Below are positions 44,619-53,291 of a stretch of 64,000 nt of DNA, piece by piece. Within the stretch, counting starts at the first letter, position 1, and the number at the start of each line of letters is the position of its first letter. The notes beneath the pieces were generated by a model. The model did not search any database. It was not told the origin of the DNA and saw nothing but the letters and a program-made list of their open reading frames with translations. A program made the position numbers and the translations under genes. The DNA is from Actinomycetales bacterium (GTDB taxonomy: Bacteria; Actinomycetota; Actinomycetes; Actinomycetales; Dermatophilaceae). Location: positions 1 to 64,000 of the forward strand of contig JADJVI010000059.1 in NCBI GenBank assembly GCA_016710645.1, written 5' to 3'.

Positions 44619-45821
44619 TCAGGGCAGCACGGGCAGGCGAGCCGTGACGCGGAAGCCCACACCCGGGGCGCTGGACCACTCGACGGAGCCGCCGATCGAG
44701 GTAACGCGCTCCCGCATTCCCTGCAGCCCACTCCCGGGCTGGACGGTCGCGCTGCCGACCCCGTTGTCGCGAACGTCGACGAAGACATCGTCCCCGTCGA
44801 TCGCCAGCGTCACGTGGGCCTGGGTTGCGCCGGAGTGCCGCATGACATTGGTCAGCCCCTCCTGCGCGACTCGGAAGGCGACGGCGCGAGTGGCGCGATG
44901 GCACTGGTCGATCGCGTCATCGATGTCGACTTCGACACGCGGGGAGGCGATCCCTCGGATCATCGCCTCCAGGTCCTCTCGCAGGTTGACCTCCGGACCG
45001 CGCAGCCGCAAGACGACCGCTCGGATATCAGTGAGGACATCCTTGGCCATCTCCCTGGTGAGTTCGATGCGCTCGGCGAGCTCGGCCGGCGCCCGATGCG
45101 CGATGACCTCAAGGTTGAGCGAGAGCGCCGTCAGCTGGTGGCCGATCGAGTCGTGCAGATCGGTCGCGATCCGGAGCCGCTCTTCAGCGCGGCTGCGCTC
45201 CGAGAGTGCGGCCTGGGCTGCGGCCAGCTCCTGGTGGGCCTCCTGCAGTTGCTCATGAGCGGCACCGAGTTCGACCATCGTGCGGTCGATGACCTGGCGG
45301 GCGTAGATCTCCCGCACGGTCGATTGCACCACGATCGCTGCGAAGGCCACCATGGCCGCGAAGATCGTCGCCCATTGCCCCTGGACATTGCCATGGACGA
45401 CCCCGACAGCGATGGTGACCCACTGCAGCGCCACGACCACTTTCACTTCACCCGCGGTGAGGGTGAATCCGCACAACGCGGCCGTCACGCACAAGAAGAC
45501 CGGCGACAGCGCATCATCGGGCGTGAGCAACGTCGCGGCGATCCCGCAGGCCACCATGACGAAGGTGGCAACCCGCCCGTGCCCTTCTCGGGGGCGATCC
45601 ATGGCGGGGCGCATGACGAGGAAGCACGCGAGGTAGGCCAGCGCGAAGACCCACCATGACCAGTGGTAGATCCGGGACTGGTTGCGCTGATCCAAGAGCT
45701 CCGGCGCCAGGATCGCCGCCCAGCAGAAGATGACGGCGATGGTGAGAGTGCGACCGATGGGGAGTGGGCGGGTGGCCAGCACGGTCTGGGCAGGCCGCGG
45801 ATCGGAGACGGGCGCGTTCAC
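44619..45821 (-). CDS. Sensor histidine kinase (HisKA_3/NarL type), third of three
   Basis: 400 residues from the GTG that overlaps the upstream kinase stop (GTGA). Five or so N-terminal membrane helices (residues 25-165), a short coiled coil, then the dimerisation box RIATDLHDSIGHQLTALSLN with phospho-acceptor His223, N box VAQEGLTNVMRHSG and G box VRDNGVGSATVQPGSGLQGM. No extracytoplasmic sensor domain, so it may sense membrane state, as DesK does. No response regulator is present in the window. Confidence 0.92.
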   Translation of the reverse strand: MNAPVSDPRPAQTVLATRPLPIGRTLTIAVIFCWAAILAPELLDQRNQSRIYHWSWWVFALAYLACFLVMRPAMDRPREGHGRVATFVMVACGIAATLLTPDDALSPVFLCVTAALCGFTLTAGEVKVVVALQWVTIAVGVVHGNVQGQWATIFAAMVAFAAIVVQSTVREIYARQVIDRTMVELGAAHEQLQEAHQELAAAQAALSERSRAEERLRIATDLHDSIGHQLTALSLNLEVIAHRAPAELAERIELTREMAKDVLTDIRAVVLRLRGPEVNLREDLEAMIRGIASPRVEVDIDDAIDQCHRATRAVAFRVAQEGLTNVMRHSGATQAHVTLAIDGDDVFVDVRDNGVGSATVQPGSGLQGMRERVTSIGGSVEWSSAPGVGFRVTARLPVLP

Positions 45822-47023
45822 GGGTTGGCTGGCATCCGAGCGTTGAGAGTGAAGCCCCCGCCAGGCAGCGACTGCCACGACAAGGTGCCCCCGATGGATT
45901 CGACGCGCTCGCGCATGCCGGACAGCCCGTTGCCCGGCACCAGGTCGGCGACCCCCGCGCCGTCGTCACGCACGATGATGGCCACCTCGTCGCGATGGAT
46001 GCGCACCGTCACCCACGCGTGTGAGGCTGCCGAGTGGCGCACGGCGTTGGTCACCGCCTCCTGGACGACCCGGAACACCACCTGGCGCACCTCCGTCGGC
46101 AGGGATTCGATAGCCGGATCGACGTCGACCTTGGTGCGGGGGCTGGTGATGACTTGAGCGAGGCGCTGCAACTCGGCGACGAGGTCGGGTGACGGATCGC
46201 GCAACTGCGACACGACCTCGCGGATGTCGCGCAACACCTCCCGAGCCAGATCGCGCGACTTGGCGACGGGTTCGGCCACCGGTCCTGCGGCCAAATGGGA
46301 GGCGACCTCGAGGTTGAGGGACAGCGCGGTGAGTTGGTGGCCGATGGCGTCGTGCAGATCACGGGCGATGCGTAGGCGCTCCTCGCTGCGGCTGCGCTCT
46401 GACAAGAGCACGTGGGCGGTCGCCAGCCGACCGTGGGCTTTCTCCAGGTCAGCCATGGTGCTGGCGACCAGCCGTCGGGCGTAGAACTCCCGGACGGCGA
46501 TCTCGACGGCCAACGCGGCGAAGGCGATCATTCCGGCGAAAGCTCCAGCCCAGGCGAGCAGTTCATTTCCGCGGATGACCGCGATGACCAGGACGAGCCA
46601 TTCGACGACAACGACGACCGCGACCCAGCCGCGCGACACGACGAAACCGATCATGGCCGTCGTGACACACAACAGGACGGGAGACAGCGATTCGGTGGGT
46701 CCGAGCAGCGTGGCGATGATGCCGCAGCCGGCCATCGCCATAGCCGCGATCTGGTGGTCGCCGGTGCGGGGGGTGATCAGCGCGGGCCGCATCCCGAAGA
46801 AGCAGGCGAGGTAGCCGAAGGATGCAATCCACCACATCGGCGGGAGGTTGCCCTGCAAGCTCGGGGTGAAGAACGCGGGTCCGATGATGCCGGCCCAGGC
46901 GACAACGACGGCGGTGGCCAGCAGGGTGCTGACGCTCGGTCCGTTGGCGGTGAGCTTGGGGCCTTGCGCCTCCGCATCGTGGGATGCCCGGATAGAGCGC
47001 CGAGTGGTGGGCGCGTCCGTCAC
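45818..47023 (-). CDS. Sensor histidine kinase (HisKA_3/NarL type), second of three
   Basis: 401 residues, GTG start after GGAGGGGG. Same build as its neighbours: membrane block (about 32-170), coiled coil, RIARDLHDAIGHQLTALSLN with His224, VVQEAVTNAVRHSAASHAWV and VRDDGAGVADLVPGNGLSGM. Clearly a paralogue of the kinases on either side; its stop overlaps the next gene and it starts 56 nt after the preceding stop. Confidence 0.92.
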   Translation of the reverse strand: MTDAPTTRRSIRASHDAEAQGPKLTANGPSVSTLLATAVVVAWAGIIGPAFFTPSLQGNLPPMWWIASFGYLACFFGMRPALITPRTGDHQIAAMAMAGCGIIATLLGPTESLSPVLLCVTTAMIGFVVSRGWVAVVVVVEWLVLVIAVIRGNELLAWAGAFAGMIAFAALAVEIAVREFYARRLVASTMADLEKAHGRLATAHVLLSERSRSEERLRIARDLHDAIGHQLTALSLNLEVASHLAAGPVAEPVAKSRDLAREVLRDIREVVSQLRDPSPDLVAELQRLAQVITSPRTKVDVDPAIESLPTEVRQVVFRVVQEAVTNAVRHSAASHAWVTVRIHRDEVAIIVRDDGAGVADLVPGNGLSGMRERVESIGGTLSWQSLPGGGFTLNARMPANP

Positions 47024-47079
47024 TCCAGTCCCCCTCCTATGCCTGGCACCCGGCTGATTGCCAGCACCAGGAATCATCT

Positions 47080-48402
47080 TCAGAAGAAGCGCCCCGACGC
47101 CCCCTCACCCTCTGCCATTCGATCCAGCATCGACCCCGGTAGCGGCTCTGGATCGCGAGGCAACTGCACCACGATCCGAAAACCGGCTCCCGGAGTCGAT
47201 TCGACGGTCACATCCCCGCCCAACTCGTGGATGCGCTCGTTCATCCCTCGCAACCCGTTGCCGGGTTGAACACGGTCGACCCCTCGTCCATTGTCACTCA
47301 CCTCAAGGGTCAATTCCAGACCCGTACAGGCGAGTTTCACCCAGACGTGATCTGCGCCGGAATGTCGGGCTGCATTGGTGAGGGCTTCCTGTGCCACGCG
47401 CAGCACCGCTTCCGTCACGGCAGGTGCCGCGCCATGGCAGTCCGGCGCGACCGTCACGGTGATTTCCAGGGTGGGAAATGCTGTCGCAAGTCTGGTGAGT
47501 CCTTCGGACAGGCCGACCACGGGGTCGCGCAGCTGCGACACGACCCCCCGGATATCCGCGAGGACATCGCGCGCGATGACCCGAGCCTGGTTGACGTGGG
47601 TCGTCGCCGGGCCGTCGGCCAGGTGGGCAGCCACTTCCAAGCTCAGCGTCAGGGCGGTCAGCTGATGGCCGACGGTGTCGTGCAGGTCGCGAGCGATCCG
47701 CAGTCGCTCAGCGGCGCGGCTCTGTTCGGCGAGTTGGGCCTGGGTCAAGGCCAACCGACGGTGGGCGGCCTCCAGTTCGGCATTGCTTTCCGTGAGCTGA
47801 GCGTTCGTGGCCTCCAGATTCCTGACGGTGTGGTCCAACGCTTGGCGCGCGGAGATCTCGCGTACCGCAATCTCCACCGCGAAGGCCCCGAACGACACCT
47901 CCGCCGCGAACACGATCACCCAGCCCCAGGAGTAGGTGCCGTTCCACGCGGCATACGCGAGCACGGCCCACGCGAAGAGCACCAGTGGCCGCACGACGCG
48001 GGGACTCAGGACGAAGCCGATCGACACCCCTGACATGACAAAGAAGTTCGGCGACATCCCATTGCCGTCCCACACCGCGACAGCCAACGCACCGGAGAAG
48101 AACATCGCCAGGGTGACCAGGTGATGCCGTCCCGCTCGGGGATGGCGGACCGAGTCGCGCATGACGAGCAGCAGCCCCACTTGACCGAAGGCGCCCAGCC
48201 ACCAGGCAACGGGGGCCTGCTCGCGCAGCCGCTGTTCCACCACCACCGGCAGCATGATCCCGACCCAGGCGAAGACCATGTTGGCGACGAGCAGGTCCGG
48301 CAGCCGGGACCAAGCGGTCAACCGCTGCCACCACGACGAATGGTCGGGCGACCCCGTGGACGGGTCGCTGCGGCCCAGCGTGTCCGCCTCCGAGGGGGCC
48401 AT
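47080..48402 (-). CDS. Sensor histidine kinase (HisKA_3/NarL type), first of three
   Basis: 440 residues from the ATG at 48402; upstream in-frame sequence looks non-coding. Longer N-terminus, membrane block about 35-180, coiled coil with repeated AQL/AEL, RIARDLHDTVGHQLTALTLS with His241, VAQEALTNAARHSGADHVWV and VSDNGRGVDRVQPGNGLRGM. First gene of the tandem kinase operon. No linked receiver-domain gene on either side. Confidence 0.9.
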   Translation of the reverse strand: MAPSEADTLGRSDPSTGSPDHSSWWQRLTAWSRLPDLLVANMVFAWVGIMLPVVVEQRLREQAPVAWWLGAFGQVGLLLVMRDSVRHPRAGRHHLVTLAMFFSGALAVAVWDGNGMSPNFFVMSGVSIGFVLSPRVVRPLVLFAWAVLAYAAWNGTYSWGWVIVFAAEVSFGAFAVEIAVREISARQALDHTVRNLEATNAQLTESNAELEAAHRRLALTQAQLAEQSRAAERLRIARDLHDTVGHQLTALTLSLEVAAHLADGPATTHVNQARVIARDVLADIRGVVSQLRDPVVGLSEGLTRLATAFPTLEITVTVAPDCHGAAPAVTEAVLRVAQEALTNAARHSGADHVWVKLACTGLELTLEVSDNGRGVDRVQPGNGLRGMNERIHELGGDVTVESTPGAGFRIVVQLPRDPEPLPGSMLDRMAEGEGASGRFF

Positions 48403-48544
48403 GCCCAGGCGCCGTCCTTCGCGTGTCGTCGTGTGCCGCGCCACGGAGTGTGCGTCCAGGCAGGGGAAGCACCAGGTGCTGCCCGAGTCCTGCCCGGCTG
48501 GGCGCGCACCGATTCTGGCCCTCAGCCTGGCGCCAAGGCCAGCG

Positions 48545-49279
48545 TTAACTTTGCGAGTATTTGAGAACGAATCGCCGCAGGATCTCAGCCGGCACCGGAG
48601 CCTCGCGTTCGCGCGCGACCGCCTTGAGCGACTCCGCCTCCTCGGGCGGGAAGTAGCCGAACTCGCGGTAGGCGTCGATCCGGGTCTGCAGCGACGCCGA
48701 GTCGAGCTCGGGGTGGAACTGGGTGGCATACACATTGCTGCCCACCCGGAATGCCTGCACCGGGCAAGCCTGGGAGGTCGCGAGCACCACGGCCGTCCGC
48801 GGCACCGTCGACAGGGCCTCCTTGTGCCCTCCGAATGCCTCGAACGTCTCCGGCAGCCCCTCAAAGAGTGGATCGTCGGCGCCAGTATCGGTGACCGTCA
48901 CCGACAGCCGCCCGACGGGTTCGCCGTAGGTGCGATCGACAAGCCCGCCTTGATGGGTGCCGAGCATGCCGATGCCGTAACACAGCCCCAGGAAGGGCAG
49001 GTCCTGGCTCACCACCGTGTCCAGCAGGCCGAGGATGTCGGCTTCGGCGCGGCGTTGGGTGTCGGTCTTGCGCTCGTCGGGGTCGCTCGCAAGATATGGC
49101 CCACCACCGAGGATCACCCCGCTGTATGCCGTGGGGTCGAGATCCCCGATCGGGCCTTGTTCCAGCCGGACCCGGCGCAACTGCGGCGGTTTCAGCCCGC
49201 CCAGACGCAGCACTGACGCGTATTCGTCGTCGGCGGCGGCATCTTCGGCGCGGTGGGCGAGCAGAACGAACGGCAGCAC
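48545..49279 (-). CDS. Class I glutamine amidotransferase (GMP-synthase-like domain)
   Basis: 244 residues from the GTG at 49279. Triad residues: Cys in DLPFLGLCYGIGMLGTHQGG and His in VYATQFHPELDSAS. Length and the closing helix resemble stand-alone GATase proteins annotated as GMP synthase-like. No synthetase domain follows. Substrate unknown. Confidence 0.88.
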   Translation of the reverse strand: MLPFVLLAHRAEDAAADDEYASVLRLGGLKPPQLRRVRLEQGPIGDLDPTAYSGVILGGGPYLASDPDERKTDTQRRAEADILGLLDTVVSQDLPFLGLCYGIGMLGTHQGGLVDRTYGEPVGRLSVTVTDTGADDPLFEGLPETFEAFGGHKEALSTVPRTAVVLATSQACPVQAFRVGSNVYATQFHPELDSASLQTRIDAYREFGYFPPEEAESLKAVAREREAPVPAEILRRFVLKYSQS

Positions 49280-49355
49280 CGCACCAGGGTAGGCAGTGGC
49301 CGTCCGGGACCGCGCGGCCGGACCGCGGGATGGGACGCGGGTTACGCTGCCGATC

Positions 49356-50240
49356 ATGACTCGGGTCACCCGGCGCCGGCGCATCATCCGGTATGCCGTG
49401 GGGTCACCTCCCGCTCCCCGCGAGGACGTCGTGGCCGTGGAGGAGCCGCTGCAGATCCGGTTGTCGGCATTGGCTCACGGCCCGGCTGCGACACCACCGC
49501 GCGATCTGACGGTGACGATGCGCACCCCCGGACACGACTTCGACCTCGTGGCCGGCTTCCTCGTGGGTGAGGCCATCGTGCGCGCGCCCGACGACATCGC
49601 CATGATGCGCTACTGCGCGGGGACGAACGAGGCCGGCGAGCAGACTTTCAACGTCATCGACGTCACCCTCGGGGCGGGAATCCCGTTGCCAGGAGCCGAG
49701 ACTCAGCGCCAGGTCCTGACAAGCAGCGCGTGCGGCATCTGCGGCACGACCTCGATCGACCAGGTCCGCAAGACCGTGCCGGACAGCGTCGGCTCGGAGC
49801 TGTCTCTTTCTACGGCAGCCGAATCCGCGTGGCGAGTGAGCGTCGGCACGTTGTTGGAGCTGCCCGACGCCTTACGCGACGGGCAGGGCCTGTTCGCCAA
49901 GACCGGCGGGGTGCATGCGGCGGGGCTGTTCACGGCATACGGAGCGGTTGTCTGTGTGCGCGAAGACGTGGGCCGCCACAACGCCGTCGACAAAGTCGTC
50001 GGCTGGGCGCTGCGCGAGGGGCGACTTCCGTTGCGCGACACCGTCCTTCAAGTGAGCGGGCGAGCGTCCTTCGAGTTGGTGCAGAAGGCGGCGCTGGCCG
50101 GCATACCCGTCCTTGCGGCTGTGGGGGCACCCTCGTCCCTGGCCGTGGAGCTCGCCGACGAACTCGGGCTGACCCTCATCGGGTTCAGCCGGGGCCGGTC
50201 ACTGAACGTCTACACCCACACCCGGCGCATCGAGGGCTAA
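49356..50240 (+). CDS. fdhD: Formate dehydrogenase accessory sulfurtransferase FdhD
   Basis: 294 residues from the ATG at 49356. Conserved Cys pair in LTSSACGICGTTSID (near residue 125), MRTPGHDFDLVAGFLVGEAI, TGGVHAAGLF and VCVREDVGRHNAVDKVVG. Delivers sulfur to the molybdenum cofactor of formate dehydrogenase. No formate dehydrogenase or moa gene is nearby. Its 3' end overlaps the convergent HIT gene by 42 nt. Confidence 0.93.
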   Translation: MTRVTRRRRIIRYAVGSPPAPREDVVAVEEPLQIRLSALAHGPAATPPRDLTVTMRTPGHDFDLVAGFLVGEAIVRAPDDIAMMRYCAGTNEAGEQTFNVIDVTLGAGIPLPGAETQRQVLTSSACGICGTTSIDQVRKTVPDSVGSELSLSTAAESAWRVSVGTLLELPDALRDGQGLFAKTGGVHAAGLFTAYGAVVCVREDVGRHNAVDKVVGWALREGRLPLRDTVLQVSGRASFELVQKAALAGIPVLAAVGAPSSLAVELADELGLTLIGFSRGRSLNVYTHTRRIEG

Positions 50241-50645
50241 CCGGAGGCGGACGGCATACTCGCGCAGTTCTTCCTCGGAGTCGTAACGGACGCGCGGCCA
50301 GAAGAAGCCGCGCAGCCCGTCGCCCTTGGTGCGCGGGACGACGTGGCAGTGCAGGTGCGGCACCGACTGGCTGACCACGTTGTTCATCGCGACGAAGCTG
50401 CCCTGGGCCCCGAGCGCCGTCGTCATCGCGTGCGCGACCTGCTGGACGGCAGCCAGGAAGGGGTCGCGCAATGCGGGCGAGAGATCGACCAGAGTGCCGG
50501 TATGGATCCGCGGCACGACGAGCACATGTCCCTTGAACACCGGCCGGGTGTCGAGGAAACCGAGGACGTCCGGGGTGGCCAGGACGACCTCGGCCGGCTC
50601 GGTGCCGTCGGAAATACGACAGAACAGGCAGGTGGACGGTGGCAT
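50199..50645 (-). CDS. HIT-family nucleotide hydrolase/transferase
   Basis: 148 residues from the ATG at 50645 (an ATG at 50669 is possible). N-terminal zinc-like STCLFCRIS, HTGTLVDL, and the histidine triad QSVPHLHCHVVPRTKGD. Tail-to-tail overlap with fdhD. Confidence 0.9.
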   Translation of the reverse strand: MPPSTCLFCRISDGTEPAEVVLATPDVLGFLDTRPVFKGHVLVVPRIHTGTLVDLSPALRDPFLAAVQQVAHAMTTALGAQGSFVAMNNVVSQSVPHLHCHVVPRTKGDGLRGFFWPRVRYDSEEELREYAVRLRLALDAPGVGVDVQ

Positions 50646-50704
50646 ACCGAGAGGATGCCACGAGGCCACCAGAGGGGGCGCTCATGACGCTTAGACCAAC
50701 ACCA

Positions 50705-50732
50705 GGTGAACTAAGCGGGCGCTTAGGTGAAC
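50705..50732. promoter_or_regulatory. Candidate control region of phosphate cassette A
   Basis: Two direct GGTGAAC (GTTCACC) half-sites 21 nt apart, the spacing of two helical turns and the core of actinobacterial PHO boxes, flank a perfect palindrome CTAAGCG-GG-CGCTTAG of the TetR-operator style. Upstream of PiT copy A by about 105 nt. Confidence 0.45.
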
Positions 50733-50836
50733 GCCGTTCGACGCCGATGTGAAAGTTCCCGAATCAGCGTGTGACCTGCAGCTTTTAGGGGCATCCGACC
50801 CTGGCGCGCCGGGGTTGCGATGCCCACCATGAGCCC

Positions 50837-52108
50837 GTGACCACCGCAACCATCATCCTTGGCCTGGTCGTCGTCGTTGCCCTGGCATTCGACTTCACCA
50901 ATGGCTTCCATGACACCGGGAACGCGATGGCTGCGTCGATCGCCACCGGGGCCTTGAGCCCCAAGGGCGCTGTGACGCTGGCCGCGATTCTCAACCTCGT
51001 CGGCGCACTGCTCTCGGTCGAGGTCGCCCTCACCGTCAGCAACTCCGTCGTGAAACTCCAAGACTCCAAGGGCTTGCCGCTCAAGGAGTTCACCGACAAC
51101 AACGGCACCATGCTGCTGCTCATCGTCATGGGCGGCCTCATCGGTGGCATCATCTGGAACCTGTTCACCTGGCTGCTGGGCTTGCCGTCCTCCTCGTCGC
51201 ACGCTCTCCTGGGCGGCCTCGTCGGCGGCACCATCGGTGCCGTCGGCTTCGCCGGCGTCAAGTGGGCCGGGGACGGCACCAAGCTCGACGGCGTCATCGG
51301 CAAGGTCCTCTTGCCATCACTACTGTCGCCGGTCATCGCGATGATCGTCGCGGCGACCGCGACCCGGGTTATCTTCATGGTCACCTCACGGGTCGAGGAC
51401 AAGTTCCGCGAGCGTCGTTTCCGCTGGGGCCAGGTCGGTGCGGCGTCGATGGTCTCCCTCGCGCACGGCACCAACGACGCCCAGAAGACGATGGGTGTCA
51501 TCACCCTCGCTCTCGTGGCAGCGGGCCAGATCAGCGCCACGGCCGTCTACGTCCCGCTGTGGGTCAAACTCTCCGCAGCAATGGCGATCGCCCTGGGCAC
51601 CTACCTGGGCGGCTGGCGCATCATCCACACCATGGGCAAGGGCCTGGTCGACATCTCCTCGCCGCAGGGCCTGGCTGCCGACGCCTCCTCGGCCACGGTC
51701 ATCCTGGCTTCCAGCCAGCTCGGCTTCGCGCTGTCGACGACCCACGTCGCCACCGGCTCGATCATGGGCACCGGCATTGGCAAGAAGGGCGGCACGGTCC
51801 GCTGGTCCGTGGCCGGCCGCATGGTTTCTGCCTGGGCGATCACCTTCCCCGCTGCCGCCCTGATGGGCGCGATCATGTACTGGATCGCGGCTGCGCTCGG
51901 CGGTCTCATCGGGCCGTTGGTCATCTTCGCCATCCTGTGCGGGCTCTCGCTCTACATGTGGAAGCGCTCGCGGGTCAACAAGGTCGACCACACCAACGTC
52001 ACCGACGAGTGGCACGACGGCAGCAAGCCCGAGGTCGCCGTGGCCGCGCACGACATCATCGACCCCCACCACGAGCTGGACGACGTCCAGACTCCGTCGG
52101 CTCGCTGA
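50837..52108 (+). CDS. pitA: PiT-family phosphate transporter, copy A
   Basis: 423 residues, GTG start. PiT duplicated signatures: ALAFDFTNGFHDTGNAMAAS in helix 1 and VSLAHGTNDAQKTMGVITLA in the second half, with GLPSSSSHALLGGLVGG and STTHVATGSIMG. About 10-11 membrane helices; low-affinity metal-phosphate/H+ symporter. First gene of a three-gene cassette repeated immediately downstream. Confidence 0.95.
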   Translation: MTTATIILGLVVVVALAFDFTNGFHDTGNAMAASIATGALSPKGAVTLAAILNLVGALLSVEVALTVSNSVVKLQDSKGLPLKEFTDNNGTMLLLIVMGGLIGGIIWNLFTWLLGLPSSSSHALLGGLVGGTIGAVGFAGVKWAGDGTKLDGVIGKVLLPSLLSPVIAMIVAATATRVIFMVTSRVEDKFRERRFRWGQVGAASMVSLAHGTNDAQKTMGVITLALVAAGQISATAVYVPLWVKLSAAMAIALGTYLGGWRIIHTMGKGLVDISSPQGLAADASSATVILASSQLGFALSTTHVATGSIMGTGIGKKGGTVRWSVAGRMVSAWAITFPAAALMGAIMYWIAAALGGLIGPLVIFAILCGLSLYMWKRSRVNKVDHTNVTDEWHDGSKPEVAVAAHDIIDPHHELDDVQTPSAR

Positions 52109-52129
52109 GCCCAGAAAGGCATCGTCACC

Positions 52130-52432
52130 ATGAACATGATCCCTCTCGCCCTCGAAGGCGCGTGGAAGGTTCTGGCCGCCGGTCTGGTCCTCGGCGCCGG
52201 CCTCCCGATCATCTACGCCTTCGCCGTCAAGGGCCTGGCCATGGCCCAAGGCGCCGGCGCGATCATCGGCGAGCAGACCAAGAAGCCATTCGGCAAGATC
52301 ATCTGGTGGGCCTGCCTGCTGGTGATCCTGCTGGCCGTGTCGTACGGCATCAGCTTCATCGTCGCCACTGGCATCGGCAAGGTCGTCACCTTCGACCACG
52401 TCATCCCCTGGTTCGTCGACAAGAAGAAGTAA
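52130..52432 (+). CDS. Small two-helix membrane protein of the PiT cassette, copy A
   Basis: 100 residues. Helix 1 GAWKVLAAGLVLGAGLPIIY, cytosolic loop with QTKKPFGK, helix 2 WWACLLVILLAVSYGISFIV. Paralogue of the 54564-54851 gene. Same position as the small membrane gene between pitA and a DUF3349 gene in M. tuberculosis (Rv0545c-Rv0544c-Rv0543c order, from memory). Likely a transporter accessory. Confidence 0.85.
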   Translation: MNMIPLALEGAWKVLAAGLVLGAGLPIIYAFAVKGLAMAQGAGAIIGEQTKKPFGKIIWWACLLVILLAVSYGISFIVATGIGKVVTFDHVIPWFVDKKK

Positions 52433-52472
52433 GCCAGCAGTAAGCCCGGTAGCCGCACGGCATACCGGAACG

Positions 52473-52505
52473 AAGGCCCCGGCAGGTAGGTCCTGCCGGG
52501 GCCTT
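52473..52505 (+). terminator. Terminator after PiT copy A and its small partner
   Basis: 14-bp stem AAGGCCCCGGCAGG with a 5-nt loop and trailing TTT. It separates the first two genes of cassette A from its DUF3349 gene, unlike cassette B. Confidence 0.88.
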
Positions 52506-52520
52506 TCGCACGCCACTGTT

Positions 52521-52631
52521 CCGTATGCCGTGAGCCGTGAGCCGTGAGCCGTATGCCGTATGCCGTATGCCGTATGCCGTATGCGTATGCCGTATGCCGT
52601 ATGCCGTATGCCGTGAGCCGTATGCCGTATG
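52521..52631. repeat. 16-unit heptamer array CCGTATG/CCGTGAG
   Basis: Fifteen 7-bp units and one 6-bp unit (CGTATG) in tandem: eleven CCGTATG, four CCGTGAG by my reading. The unit is the core of the motif iterated across the window. It lies between the terminator and the DUF3349 gene of cassette A, with no open frame preserved. Confidence 0.95.
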
Positions 52632-52728
52632 CCCACCCGGTCTGGACACCATCCGTTCACCCGCCCCGGGTACCCTGTGATGGACCGAGGCCAGCGCCTC
52701 CGGTTACCGAGGAAGTGAGGTAATCCCC

Positions 52729-53055
52729 ATGTCCCCCACCTCCGACAACCCCGTCCGGCGAGTGCTCAGATGGCTGCGCGCCGGTCGGCCGGATGGGGTA
52801 GCCCCCGGTGACTACGTCGCCGTCGTGGCAGTGCTCAACCGCGACCTGACCGAGGCCCAAGCCGAAGAGGTCGCGCAAGCGCTGCTCGAGGAGGGCCCCT
52901 ACGACGACGAGCTCATCACCTTCGATGAGATCAACGACATGGTTGCGTCGAAGATCCACGAGCAGGCCAGCCAAGAGGACATCGAGAAGGTGACCGCCCT
53001 GCTGGCCGCGAGGGGTATCAACCTGGAAGCGGGCCTGCCAGGAGTTGACGCCTGA
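52729..53055 (+). CDS. DUF3349 protein, copy A
   Basis: 108 residues, SD GAGG before the ATG. Helical bundle: NPVRRVLRWLRAGRPDGVAP, GDYVAVVAVL, YDDELITFDEINDMVASKIH. Homologous to M. tuberculosis Rv0543c-type proteins, linked to PiT genes; biochemical role unknown. Paralogue at 54863-55189. Confidence 0.9.
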   Translation: MSPTSDNPVRRVLRWLRAGRPDGVAPGDYVAVVAVLNRDLTEAQAEEVAQALLEEGPYDDELITFDEINDMVASKIHEQASQEDIEKVTALLAARGINLEAGLPGVDA

Positions 53056-53109
53056 CACCTGACGCGTGTCGTCGCCGTCGGCGCGGTCGGCACCGAACGG
53101 CATACCCAA

Positions 53110-53142
53110 AGAAGCCGCCCAGACTGAACCTGGGCGGCTTCT
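53110..53142 (+). terminator. Terminator of cassette A
   Basis: 13-bp stem AGAAGCCGCCCAG with a 7-nt loop. Nearly the same stem recurs after cassette B. Confidence 0.87.
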
Positions 53143-53185
53143 GCGTGCCAGCCTGCGGGGTCTTCGTGGCCAATGGCGAATATCA

Positions 53186-53234
53186 GGTGAACGCGGCAAG
53201 GCGCAGAGGCGAGCGGAAGGTGCCGTGGTTCACG
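53186..53234. promoter_or_regulatory. Candidate PHO-box half-sites before cassette B
   Basis: GGTGAAC at 53186 and an inverted GTTCACG at 53228. Less regular than the pair before cassette A and without its palindrome, so the two cassettes may be regulated differently. Confidence 0.3.
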
Positions 53235-53291
53235 TCGTGACATAGGACATTCGTCCCTCGGCCACCTGGCGTTCATCACCACCATGGTGCA

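Noticed and set aside
48403..48864. N-terminal extension of the first sensor kinase
   Set aside because: Low-complexity Arg/Ser-rich and overlaps the amidotransferase gene; the ATG at 48402 precedes a normal membrane domain.
52521..52631. CRISPR array
   Set aside because: Units are 7 bp with no spacers and no cas genes nearby.
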